From an uncultured Clostridia bacterium (GTDB lineage Bacteria > Bacillota > Clostridia > UMGS1810), in NCBI GenBank assembly GCA_934463115.1, contig CAKSIN010000015.1, forward strand, positions 1 to 58,689: a stretch of DNA of 58,689 nt, written 5' to 3'. Positions 8,260 through 17,163 of the stretch are shown here, piece by piece. How positions within the stretch are numbered: position 1 is the stretch's first letter; the number at the start of each line of letters is the position of its first letter. Position numbers and translations under genes: made by a program. The notes beneath the pieces were generated by a model. The model saw only the letters and a program-made list of their open reading frames with translations. It made no database searches and had not been told where the DNA came from.

Positions 8260-9006
8260 ATGAAAAGGCTTTTTGCGATTGTTTTTGCGTTGGTTGTTGC
8301 AGCGCAGGCGGCATTTGTATATGCCGATACGGCAGATGACATACTTGGCGGCAAATACGATTCGCTTATACTGGGAACGGTTAAGGATGTGGGAGACGAC
8401 TACGTAACCGTGACGGTGGACAACATTGTCGACAGCGACAGCGATATGCTTAAGGATAAGGACATAACCACAGACAAGTTTACTTTTTCATATTGCGACA
8501 AGCATGTGCCGGAGGAATTTAACAAACCGAAGGTGGGAGACAATATATTTTTGTCGCTGAAAAAAGACGGCGACGGTTACGGTGTGACATGCGCGTACAA
8601 GATAGATTCGAGCGAGCAGAAAAACTGCAGTACGCTGGTGTATCAGGATATGCAGGGTGAAAAATGCTTTGAAGACGCTGTGAAGATTGCGTATTTTATA
8701 CGTTCAAACGGCAAAATAACCGAATTTGACACTGCGTCGGAAGACGGCAAAATATATGCCGTGTCCGGCGGCGAAAAGGTTTTGATATACCCGCTGCCGG
8801 GGAATCAGTGCGTTCGTGTAATAAACAGTTCCGGCGAAACCGTGGACGAGGGCGGCGACACGGATGTTATGCCGATTGTGTCGGCAAATGCGCCGCAGCA
8901 CGATAATAACGACAGGCGAACCGTGATATCTCTTGTCATAATGTGTGGCGGAGTTGTGGTCGGCTTTTTTGCATTTTATTTCTTTTATGCAAAGAAGCGG
9001 ATGTAG
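8260..9006 (+). CDS. Exported single-pass membrane protein of unknown function
   Basis: I do not recognise the family. The protein has a signal peptide (residues 1-22, ending near YADTA), an extracytoplasmic domain of about 195 residues, one transmembrane segment near the C terminus (about 222-243) and a short basic tail (KKRM). The ectodomain begins with a beta-rich stretch around GTVKDVGDDYVTVTV that resembles an OB-like or copper-amine-type small barrel, but this is only impression. Two cysteines lie in the first half of the ectodomain and two further on, so disulfides are possible. A GAGGTGAGG site precedes ATG 8260. It lies between ispH-rpsA and nudF. Confidence 0.75.
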   Translation: MKRLFAIVFALVVAAQAAFVYADTADDILGGKYDSLILGTVKDVGDDYVTVTVDNIVDSDSDMLKDKDITTDKFTFSYCDKHVPEEFNKPKVGDNIFLSLKKDGDGYGVTCAYKIDSSEQKNCSTLVYQDMQGEKCFEDAVKIAYFIRSNGKITEFDTASEDGKIYAVSGGEKVLIYPLPGNQCVRVINSSGETVDEGGDTDVMPIVSANAPQHDNNDRRTVISLVIMCGGVVVGFFAFYFFYAKKRM

Positions 9007-9037
9007 GGCATAACGGTTTCAAAGCGGAGGTATGAAG

Positions 9038-9589
9038 ATGGATTACAGAGAAAAGACGGTTAAAAAGGAAAACATATACAAAGGCAAAGTTATAAGTCTT
9101 GATGTAGATACGGTCATAACACCGGGAGGAAATGAGGCTACGCGTGAACTTGTGCATCACCCCGGCGGGGTGGGCATTGTGGCGCTTGATGATGATAACA
9201 GCATTTATCTTGTAGAGCAATATCGGATTCCGTATGACGATATGCTTTTGGAAATACCTGCCGGTAAGCTGGACAGCCGCAGAGAAAATCCGCTCGACGC
9301 GGCAAGACGCGAACTGTCGGAGGAAACGGGATTTGATGCCGAGAGCATGGAATATATCGGAGATTTTTATCCGTCGGTCGGTTTTCTTGACGAAATACTC
9401 AGAATGTTTATTGCACGCGGACTCACCGCCGGGCAGACTCATCCGGACGAGGATGAATTTGTCAATCTTGTAAAGATTCCGTTTGATGAAGCCTACAGAC
9501 TTGTAATGGACGGAAAAATCAAAGACGGCAAAACAATCGCCGCCATACTCAAGACAAAATGTCTGCTGTCAGAGGAAAAACAGGGTTGA
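9038..9589 (+). CDS. nudF: ADP-ribose pyrophosphatase, Nudix family
   Basis: The enzyme hydrolyses ADP-ribose to AMP and ribose 5-phosphate. The fold begins with VEQYRIPYDDMLLEIPAGKL, typical of the ADP-ribose branch, followed by the Nudix box with RELSEETGF. One extra residue lies between the first Gly and the first Glu of the box compared with the common pattern. I chose ATG 9038 because the GCGGAGG site ends seven bases before it. ATG 9032 would leave only one base. The product has 183 residues. It is followed within three bases by the radical SAM gene. Confidence 0.9.
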   Translation: MDYREKTVKKENIYKGKVISLDVDTVITPGGNEATRELVHHPGGVGIVALDDDNSIYLVEQYRIPYDDMLLEIPAGKLDSRRENPLDAARRELSEETGFDAESMEYIGDFYPSVGFLDEILRMFIARGLTAGQTHPDEDEFVNLVKIPFDEAYRLVMDGKIKDGKTIAAILKTKCLLSEEKQG

Positions 9590-9591
9590 TT

Positions 9592-10620
9592 ATGAAAAAA
9601 AAGATATGTCATATACCGATTTTTGTTCCGCATAAGGGATGTCCGCATAACTGCGTTTTCTGCAATCAGCGGCACATAACAGGGCAGATAACGGAAACCA
9701 CGCCCGAAACCGCCAAAGAAATTATTGAGCGCCATCTCAGAACTCTGCCGGGCGATTCTTACAAAGAGATAGCCTTTTTCGGCGGAAGTTTTACAGCCAT
9801 AGAAAAAGAAAAACAGGAGGCACTGCTGAAAGCAGCCGGCAAATATGTCGATGACGGACTGGTGGATTCTCTCAGGTGTTCGACGCGCCCCGACTGCATA
9901 GACAGTGAAACTCTGAAAATGCTTAAACACTACGGTATGTCGTGTATTGAACTTGGCGTGCAGTCATCGGACGGAGAGGTGCTGCGCCTGTCGGAACGCG
10001 GACATACATTCGAAGATGTTCAGAGCGCGTCCGAACTTATACACAGCGCCGGCATAAAGCTCGGTGTTCAGATAATGCCCGGCCTTCCGGGCGATACCTT
10101 TGAAAAGTCCGTTAAAACGGCGGCAGATGTGATTTCGCTCAGTCCGCAGTGCGCGAGAATTTATCCTACACTTATTGTAAAAGATACCGCACTTTGGAAG
10201 ATGTATCAGAGAGGTGAATACAAGCCTCTTGACGTTGACGGGGCGGTTGAGATACTAGGTGAAGTTATACCGATGTTCGTCCGAAACGGAATTGATGTTA
10301 TACGTGTCGGACTCCAGACAACGGACGAAATAAATTCCGAAACGGTTATCGGACCGTATCACCCGGCAATAAAGGAACTTGCAACGGGAAGAATCATCCG
10401 AAAATCCGCAGAAAAAATAATAGCCGCAAATCCGGATACAGACGCGGTTTTGTATTGCTGTCCGTCGCTTGTATCGGCTGCCGTGGGGCATAAAAGATGT
10501 AATTGTGAATACTTTTTTGAAAAATACGGTGTACGTCTGCGTGTTGCCGCGGATAAATCATTAAATGAGCGTACAATACGCATATCCGGCACACAAACTG
10601 ATATATACAGTGATAATTGA
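9592..10620 (+). CDS. Radical SAM protein, Elp3-like
   Basis: The radical SAM cluster motif CPHNCVFC (C-x3-C-x2-C, residues 17-24) is followed by the GGSFTAI region typical of Elp3-like and oxygen-independent-type enzymes. The C-terminal third has the radical SAM C-terminal domain conserved with bacterial COG1243-type proteins. No acetyltransferase domain is present. The substrate is not known, although members of this group are thought to act on tRNA. Start ATG 9592 lies two bases after the nudF stop with an AGGG site. In many Clostridia a gene of this type sits just before rnc or smc, as here before smc. Confidence 0.85.
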   Translation: MKKKICHIPIFVPHKGCPHNCVFCNQRHITGQITETTPETAKEIIERHLRTLPGDSYKEIAFFGGSFTAIEKEKQEALLKAAGKYVDDGLVDSLRCSTRPDCIDSETLKMLKHYGMSCIELGVQSSDGEVLRLSERGHTFEDVQSASELIHSAGIKLGVQIMPGLPGDTFEKSVKTAADVISLSPQCARIYPTLIVKDTALWKMYQRGEYKPLDVDGAVEILGEVIPMFVRNGIDVIRVGLQTTDEINSETVIGPYHPAIKELATGRIIRKSAEKIIAANPDTDAVLYCCPSLVSAAVGHKRCNCEYFFEKYGVRLRVAADKSLNERTIRISGTQTDIYSDN

Positions 10621-10629
10621 GGTGTATTC

Positions 10630-13600
10630 GTGTACTTAAAGAACATTAAAATGCAAGGATTCAAATCCTTTGCCGATAAGATAAATATGGAGTTCGGCAG
10701 CGGTATAACCGCCATTGTCGGACCGAACGGAAGCGGAAAGAGCAATATTTCCGACGCGATTCGCTGGGTTCTCGGTGAGCAAAGCATAAAGAGCCTGCGC
10801 GGAAGCAAAATGGAGGATGTTATTTTTGCCGGAACTCAAAAGCGAAGTCCGCTGGGATTTGCCCAGGTGAGTATATCGTTCGACAATTCCGACGAATTGT
10901 TTAATATTGACCAAAAGGAATTGTGCGTTACGCGCCGCGTAACCAGAAGCGGCGAGAGCGATTATTATATAAACAACAACCCGTGCCGTCTGAAAGATAT
11001 TCATGAATTATTCATGGATACCGGTCTCGGCAGAGAGGGGTACTCGGTAATAGGACAGGGAAAAATAGACCAGATTCTGTCCTCTAAAGCCGAGGAAAGA
11101 CGTCATATATTTGAAGAGGCGTCGGGCATTACAAAATATAAATACAGAAAAAACGAATCGGAGCGCAAACTTCTTCAGGCCGATGAAAATCTTGTTCGAA
11201 TAAAAGATATTCTCGTGTCGCTGGAGGAACGTGTTGAACCGCTTCGTATTCAGTCGGAAAAAGCAAAAAAATACCTTGATCTGCGTGAGCAGCTGAAAGG
11301 TCTTGACATAAATATATCCATACGCAGCATAGACAGGCTGCGTGCAAATCTGGAGAAAGGCAAAAAGCAGTTTGACGACACCTTTCGTCAGCTTAATGAT
11401 GAAAAACTTCGCCTCGATATAATCAGCGAGCAGATTTTTTCGCGCACGGACAAACTGAATGCGGTAAATGACGAAATTAACACGCTGAAAGAGCAATCAT
11501 TTGCGCTGGAAAAAGAAAACGAATCACTGCGCGGAAAAATAGAAATACTGCGCAATGACATTAAAAACAATGCCGAGAACATTGTGCGCTGGAAATCGGA
11601 CGCAAAGGTTATTGAGGAAAAAACACAGATTGCAATAACAAGCATAGAAAATCTTAAAAGCAGTATCGGGCAAAAGGAAAAGCAAAAATCCGAGCTGGAG
11701 GCAAAACTTAAAGAAAGTGACGCTAAAATCGCCGAGGCAGAGGAAAATATTTCAAAAAAGATGGAAGAATCGCAGAGATGTAAGGACGAAATCGTATCGC
11801 TTCTTGAGGAAATATCGGCTCTGCGCGCAAGAATATCGGGATTTTCCGCACTTATTAAAAATTTTGATGAGCGCAGAAATGCACTTCAAAGCGACCTTGA
11901 CGAGAAAACGGCCGCAATAGAAAAAAACAATGCCGCAAAAGAACAAATTCTGAAACAAATGGATGAAAACAGCAAAAACAAATCCGATGCAACGAAAAAA
12001 ATGCTCAGTCTCAAGGATGAGTATTTTAAAATACGCGGCGAACTGGAAAAAGCAAAAGAGGAACAAAACAAGCGCGTTACGGCGCTCAACGACAAGACAT
12101 CGCGTATGAGCACTCTCGAAGAACTGGAAAAAGGACTCGAGGGTTATTCCGGCGGTGTAAAGAGTGTGCTGAACTCGGGAATAACGGGAATACACGGCCT
12201 TGTTTCAAAACTCATAAGTGTGGATGATAAGTACGTTACCGCAATAGAAATCGCGCTGGGAAATATGATTCAGAATATCATTGTGGATGATGAGAACTGC
12301 GCAAAAAAATGTATTGCACACCTAAGCTCCACACGCGGCGGCAGAGCAACTTTTCTGCCGATAACATCGGTGCGCGGTGAAGTACTTCAAAAACCGCCCG
12401 TGGGCGAAAAGGGATATATCGGAATAGCGAGCGAACTTGTCGGACACGAAAGCCGTTATGATGATATATTTGAGAGCTTGCTGGGGCGGACGGTGGTTGT
12501 TGATAATATCGACAATGCCGTCAGCATTGCAAAAAAGTTTAAGTACAGATTTAAAATGGTTACATTGGACGGTCAGCTGATAAATGCCGGCGGATCAATA
12601 ACGGGCGGAAGTTTTAATAAAAACCGCAGCCTGCTCGGACGTTCAAAACAGATTGAAACACTGAAAGGCGAGATTTCGGAACTGAAAAAAACAGTTAATG
12701 AAAACGACCGTGCAATAGACAAGCTGAACGACAAAATATCCGATATTGCCGAAGAAAAGGACAGATTGCAGGAAATGCTGAGCAACTGTGAACACGAAAG
12801 AGTGCGCCTGGATTCGGAACTTGGCAGCAATAAACGTATATCGGATGAACTGAAACGCTCTGTTGACACCATTACAAACGAAAACGGCGATATAGTAAAA
12901 AACATTGCCGAAGTAAAGACGCAGTCCGATGCTCTGAAACAGCAAATTGTCGGCAATGAAAAGGAAATATATGATTGCCGTGCCGAGTCCTCGGAACTTG
13001 AGGAACAGATTGAACTTCTCACACAGCAGCGTGATAAAATGCAGGAAGACGCTATGTCGGACAGAATTGCATTCGGCAGCGCCGACAAGGATATTGAGGC
13101 GGCGCATGCAAGCATGTACTCCGCGGAATCAACGGTAAACAGCCTCAAAATGGAACTTTCGGCAAAAAACAATGACATTGCCGGTGTTTCCGGGCACAGT
13201 GATGCGCTTGAAAAAGATATAGCCGCAAACGAAGAAAAAATTCAGACGAACATACAGATTATGAGTGACATTGCCGCTAAGATTGAGCAGACACAGCAGA
13301 ATTATGAAAATGACACCCAAAAGCTTAAAAACGTTCAGAACTCACTGAAAGAGCAGAACGAGACAATCTATCTCCTGCAGCAGGAGACGGCGAAGCTTGA
13401 AAGTAAAAATGCAAAGTACGAATCGGATACCGAGGCGGTTATAAATAAGCTGTGGGACGACTATGAGCTTACATATAACACGGCTCTTGAATACAAAAAA
13501 GCCGATTTTGATGTGAATGAAGGGCAAAAAAACGCATCATCACTGCGTGCAAAAATCAAAGGATTGGGCAATATCAATATAGACGCCATTGAGGAATACA

Positions 13601-14175
13601 AAGAGGTAAAGGAGAAATTCGACTTTCTCTCCGCTCAGAAAAATGACCTCGACGAAACAAAGGCAAAACTTGAAGAAATTATACGCAACATGCAAAAAAT
13701 AATGACGGAGCAGTTTGTTAAAAACTTTGAGATGATTCGCCAAAAATTCGACAGCGTATTCAACGAGCTTTTCGGCGGCGGTGCCGGAAAACTCACACTC
13801 ACCGAGCCGGACAATGTGCTTGAGAGCGGTATTGAAATAGAGGTTCAGCCGCCGGGCAAAAAGCTGCAGAATATGATGGCACTCTCCGGCGGTGAAAAGG
13901 CTCTTTCGGCAATTGCACTGCTTTTTGCGGTGCTCGAAGTGCGCCCAACACCGTTCTGTATTCTCGACGAGGTAGAGGCGGCGCTCGACGATAACAATGT
14001 GTACCGTTTTGCAGATTATATCAGAAAATATTCCAAAAAAACCCAGTTTATCGTTGTTACACACAGGCGCGGCACAATGGAAGCGGCCGACATAATGTAC
14101 GGAATAACCATGCAGGAAAAGGGCGTGTCAAAATTGCTCAAACTCAAATTCGAAGATTTGGAGGATTATAAATAA
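10630..14175 (+). CDS. smc: Chromosome partition protein SMC
   Basis: This ATPase compacts and helps segregate the chromosome together with ScpA and ScpB, which are not in this window. The N-terminal Walker A GPNGSGKS is at 31-38. Long coiled coils flank a hinge domain at about 510-680 with the conserved GGSITGG region. The C-terminal head has the signature LSGGEK and Walker B ILDEVEAALDD. Length 1181 residues is normal. Translation starts at GTG 10630 after a TTGAGGTG site. The stop codon touches the ftsY start, so the two genes are coupled, an order common in Firmicutes. Confidence 0.97.
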   Translation: MYLKNIKMQGFKSFADKINMEFGSGITAIVGPNGSGKSNISDAIRWVLGEQSIKSLRGSKMEDVIFAGTQKRSPLGFAQVSISFDNSDELFNIDQKELCVTRRVTRSGESDYYINNNPCRLKDIHELFMDTGLGREGYSVIGQGKIDQILSSKAEERRHIFEEASGITKYKYRKNESERKLLQADENLVRIKDILVSLEERVEPLRIQSEKAKKYLDLREQLKGLDINISIRSIDRLRANLEKGKKQFDDTFRQLNDEKLRLDIISEQIFSRTDKLNAVNDEINTLKEQSFALEKENESLRGKIEILRNDIKNNAENIVRWKSDAKVIEEKTQIAITSIENLKSSIGQKEKQKSELEAKLKESDAKIAEAEENISKKMEESQRCKDEIVSLLEEISALRARISGFSALIKNFDERRNALQSDLDEKTAAIEKNNAAKEQILKQMDENSKNKSDATKKMLSLKDEYFKIRGELEKAKEEQNKRVTALNDKTSRMSTLEELEKGLEGYSGGVKSVLNSGITGIHGLVSKLISVDDKYVTAIEIALGNMIQNIIVDDENCAKKCIAHLSSTRGGRATFLPITSVRGEVLQKPPVGEKGYIGIASELVGHESRYDDIFESLLGRTVVVDNIDNAVSIAKKFKYRFKMVTLDGQLINAGGSITGGSFNKNRSLLGRSKQIETLKGEISELKKTVNENDRAIDKLNDKISDIAEEKDRLQEMLSNCEHERVRLDSELGSNKRISDELKRSVDTITNENGDIVKNIAEVKTQSDALKQQIVGNEKEIYDCRAESSELEEQIELLTQQRDKMQEDAMSDRIAFGSADKDIEAAHASMYSAESTVNSLKMELSAKNNDIAGVSGHSDALEKDIAANEEKIQTNIQIMSDIAAKIEQTQQNYENDTQKLKNVQNSLKEQNETIYLLQQETAKLESKNAKYESDTEAVINKLWDDYELTYNTALEYKKADFDVNEGQKNASSLRAKIKGLGNINIDAIEEYKEVKEKFDFLSAQKNDLDETKAKLEEIIRNMQKIMTEQFVKNFEMIRQKFDSVFNELFGGGAGKLTLTEPDNVLESGIEIEVQPPGKKLQNMMALSGGEKALSAIALLFAVLEVRPTPFCILDEVEAALDDNNVYRFADYIRKYSKKTQFIVVTHRRGTMEAADIMYGITMQEKGVSKLLKLKFEDLEDYK

Positions 14176-15141
14176 ATGGACGAAAATAACATTAAGGATA
14201 TCGGCGAAAACGAACAGCCGAAGAAAAAAGGCTTTTTTGCCAGACTTAAACAGGGACTGGGGAAAACACGCGACGCACTGAACGAAAAGGTTGACAGCGT
14301 GCTCAAGGTTTTTAAAAAGATAGACGAAGAACTGTACGAAGAACTCGAAGAGGCACTTATAACAGCCGATGTGGGTGTGGAAACGGCGGTATATATTATT
14401 GAGCAACTGCGAATAAAAGTTAAGGAAAAACACCTCACTGAATCGGAGCAGGTCAAATCGGAAATTGTGGAGATAATATCCGAGATACTCTGCGAAAACG
14501 ACAACGCGGTTAATACCGAAACAAAGCCGGCCGTTATAATGGTTATAGGGGTGAACGGCGTCGGAAAGACCACATCTATAGGGAAAATGGCGGCAAGGTA
14601 TATATCCGACGGAAAAAAGGTTATACTCGGTGCGGCAGATACATTCCGCGCAGCAGCCATAGACCAGCTGCAAATATGGGCAGACCGCACCGGAGCCGAT
14701 ATAGTTAAACACGGCGAGGGATCGGATCCCGCGTCTGTTGTGTTCGACACGGTAACAGCCGCAAAATCGCGCGGAGCCGATGTCGTTATCATAGACACAG
14801 CCGGCAGACTGCACAATAAAAAGAATCTTATGGACGAACTTGCCAAGATATTTCGCGTAATTGACCGCGAACTTCCGGGATGTTCAAGAGAGGTTCTGCT
14901 TGTCCTTGACGCAACAACAGGGCAGAATGCCGTGAGCCAGGCAAAGCTTTTCGGCGAGAGTGCGCCCATATCGGGAATCATACTCACCAAGCTGGACGGC
15001 AGTGCAAAGGGAGGAATTGTGCTTGCTATAGCGCATGAACACCACATTCCGGTAAAACTTGTCGGTGTGGGTGAGGGAATAGACGACCTGCAGCCGTTTG
15101 ACGCTGCCGATTTTGCGTCGGCACTGTTCGGAAACGATTGA
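14176..15141 (+). CDS. ftsY: Signal recognition particle receptor FtsY
   Basis: FtsY docks ribosome-SRP complexes at the membrane. The protein has a short charged N-terminal A-region, a helical N domain, and a GTPase G domain with G1 GVNGVGKTT (125-133), DTAGRLHNK and TKLDGSAKGG. The family DTFRAAA motif is also present. At 321 residues it is a compact Gram-positive form. Its ATG directly follows the smc stop codon with no spacing. Confidence 0.97.
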   Translation: MDENNIKDIGENEQPKKKGFFARLKQGLGKTRDALNEKVDSVLKVFKKIDEELYEELEEALITADVGVETAVYIIEQLRIKVKEKHLTESEQVKSEIVEIISEILCENDNAVNTETKPAVIMVIGVNGVGKTTSIGKMAARYISDGKKVILGAADTFRAAAIDQLQIWADRTGADIVKHGEGSDPASVVFDTVTAAKSRGADVVIIDTAGRLHNKKNLMDELAKIFRVIDRELPGCSREVLLVLDATTGQNAVSQAKLFGESAPISGIILTKLDGSAKGGIVLAIAHEHHIPVKLVGVGEGIDDLQPFDAADFASALFGND

Positions 15142-15169
15142 TATAAATTGCAATACAGAGGTGAATCCA

Positions 15170-17149
15170 ATGGCAAAAAATAAATATGATAACGAAAGTA
15201 TATCCATGCTCAAAGGCGCCGACAGAGTCAGACTTAAACCAGCGGTTATATTCGGCTCGGACGGAATAGAGGGTTGCCGCCATGCAATGTTCGAGATACT
15301 TTCGAATTCAATAGACGAGGCGCGCGAAGGACATGGAAATGTCATAGAGGTAACGCGGTATCTTGACAAATCAATAGAGATAAACGACTACGGCAGGGGT
15401 GTTCCCGTTGATTACAACTCCAATGAGCAAAAATACAATTGGGAACTTGTTTTCTGTGAGCTGTATGCCGGCGGAAAATACAAAACCAACGACGGCGAAA
15501 ATTATGAATACAGCCTCGGACTCAACGGTCTCGGCGCATGTGCAACGCAGTATGCGTCGGAGTATATGGATGTGACGGTTCTGCGTGACGGATTTAAGTA
15601 CACGCTGCATTTTGAAAAGGGTGAAAACGTTGGCGGACTTTCAAAAGAGCCGTTCCGCCACCGTCACACGGGAACACGCATTAAGTGGCGCCCGGATCTC
15701 GATGTTTTTACCGATATAGACATTGCTCCGGAATACTATGAGGAAGTGCTCAAAAAGCAGGCTATTGTGAACAAAGGTCTGTGTTTTAAATTCAAAAACG
15801 AAATTTCAAAGGGTGAATTTGAAGAAAAAGACTTTCTGTATGAAAACGGAATAGTTGATTATGTAAAAGAGGTTGAGAACGGAGAGGGATTCTCCGATAT
15901 TCAGTATATTGAATGTGAACGAAAAGGACGCGATAGAGAGGATAAACCCGAATACAAAGTCAAGCTTTCGGTGGCATTCTGCTTTTCGAATAAGGCGAGC
16001 CTGTTGGAGTATTACCACAATTCAAGCTTTCTGGAGCACGGCGGCTCCCCGGACAAAGCGGTGAGCAACGCGTTTGTGTATGCAATAGATAAATATCTCA
16101 AAGCAAACGGAAAATACACAAAAAACGAATCAAAAATAAACTTTTCGGACGTCCGCGACTGTCTGATACTTGTTTCAAACTCATTTTCAACAATGACGAG
16201 CTACGAGAATCAGACGAAAAAAGCCATTAACAACAAATTCATTACCGAGGCCATGACAGAGTGGCTGCGCCACGAACTGGAATTTTATTTTATCGAAAAC
16301 AAAACCGAGGCGGACAAGATAACAAATCAGGTTCTGGTAAACAAGCGAAGCCGCGAACATGCCGAAAAGGCAAGAGTGAATATTGCAAAAAAGCTCAGCG
16401 GCGCAATAGATGTTACAAACAGAGTGGAAAAGTTTGTCGATTGCCGCACAAAGGATGTGTCGAAGCGCGAACTGTATATTGTTGAGGGTGATTCCGCATT
16501 GGGTTCATGCAAATTGGGGCGCAATTCCGAATTTCAGGCTATTATGCCCGTTCGCGGAAAAATTCTCAACTGTCTTAAGGCAGACTACGAAAAGATTTTT
16601 AAAAGCGATATCATAGTTGACCTTATGCGTGTGCTTGGCTGCGGTGTGGAAATAAGCACCAAACACAATAAAAATCTGAATACATTTGATATGGACAATC
16701 TCCGCTGGGACAAAATAATCATATGTACGGATGCCGATGTCGACGGATTTCAGATACGAACGCTGATACTTGCAATGCTGTATCGGCTTGTTCCCACGCT
16801 TATTGAATGCGGAAAGGTGTATATTGCCGAATCGCCGCTGTTTGAAATCACTGTAAAGGACAAATCGTATTTTGCGTATACAGAGAAAGAAAAGGGCGAT
16901 ATACTCGCGAAACTCAAGGACAAAAAATACACCGTTCAGCGCTCCAAAGGTCTCGGCGAAAACGAACCCGAGATGATGTGGGAGACAACAATGAATCCCG
17001 AAACCCGCAGACTTATACGGGTAACGAGCGAAAGCGTCGAACCAACGGCACAGGTTTTTGATCTTTTGCTGGGCGACAATCTGACGGACAGAAAACAGTA
17101 CATTGCACAAAACGGGCATTTGTACCTTGATATGCTTGATTTGAGCTGA
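15170..17149 (+). CDS. Divergent type IIA topoisomerase subunit B (GyrB/ParE-like)
   Basis: This is the ATPase and TOPRIM subunit. The GHKL ATPase has FEILSNSIDEA and DYGRGVP, but the usual GLHGVG is GLNGLG. The start of the domain reads VRLKPAVIFGSDG instead of the common VRKRPGMYIGS. TOPRIM motifs EGDSALGS and DADVDGFQIRTL are intact, as is the C-terminal RSKGLGE. It forms a pair with the A subunit 14 bases downstream. I infer a second, non-gyrase enzyme of the kind many Clostridia carry besides GyrAB. Start ATG 15170 follows AGAGGTG. Length 659 residues. Confidence 0.88.
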   Translation: MAKNKYDNESISMLKGADRVRLKPAVIFGSDGIEGCRHAMFEILSNSIDEAREGHGNVIEVTRYLDKSIEINDYGRGVPVDYNSNEQKYNWELVFCELYAGGKYKTNDGENYEYSLGLNGLGACATQYASEYMDVTVLRDGFKYTLHFEKGENVGGLSKEPFRHRHTGTRIKWRPDLDVFTDIDIAPEYYEEVLKKQAIVNKGLCFKFKNEISKGEFEEKDFLYENGIVDYVKEVENGEGFSDIQYIECERKGRDREDKPEYKVKLSVAFCFSNKASLLEYYHNSSFLEHGGSPDKAVSNAFVYAIDKYLKANGKYTKNESKINFSDVRDCLILVSNSFSTMTSYENQTKKAINNKFITEAMTEWLRHELEFYFIENKTEADKITNQVLVNKRSREHAEKARVNIAKKLSGAIDVTNRVEKFVDCRTKDVSKRELYIVEGDSALGSCKLGRNSEFQAIMPVRGKILNCLKADYEKIFKSDIIVDLMRVLGCGVEISTKHNKNLNTFDMDNLRWDKIIICTDADVDGFQIRTLILAMLYRLVPTLIECGKVYIAESPLFEITVKDKSYFAYTEKEKGDILAKLKDKKYTVQRSKGLGENEPEMMWETTMNPETRRLIRVTSESVEPTAQVFDLLLGDNLTDRKQYIAQNGHLYLDMLDLS

Positions 17150-17163
17150 GGAGGAGGCAAATA

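Noticed and set aside
10630..14175. MukB or RecN-like protein
   Set aside because: Hinge GGSITGG, length 1181 and the smc-ftsY order fit SMC.
14166..15176. 336-codon open frame opposite ftsY
   Set aside because: Ser/Pro/Ile-rich shadow of the FtsY coding frame, no ribosome site.
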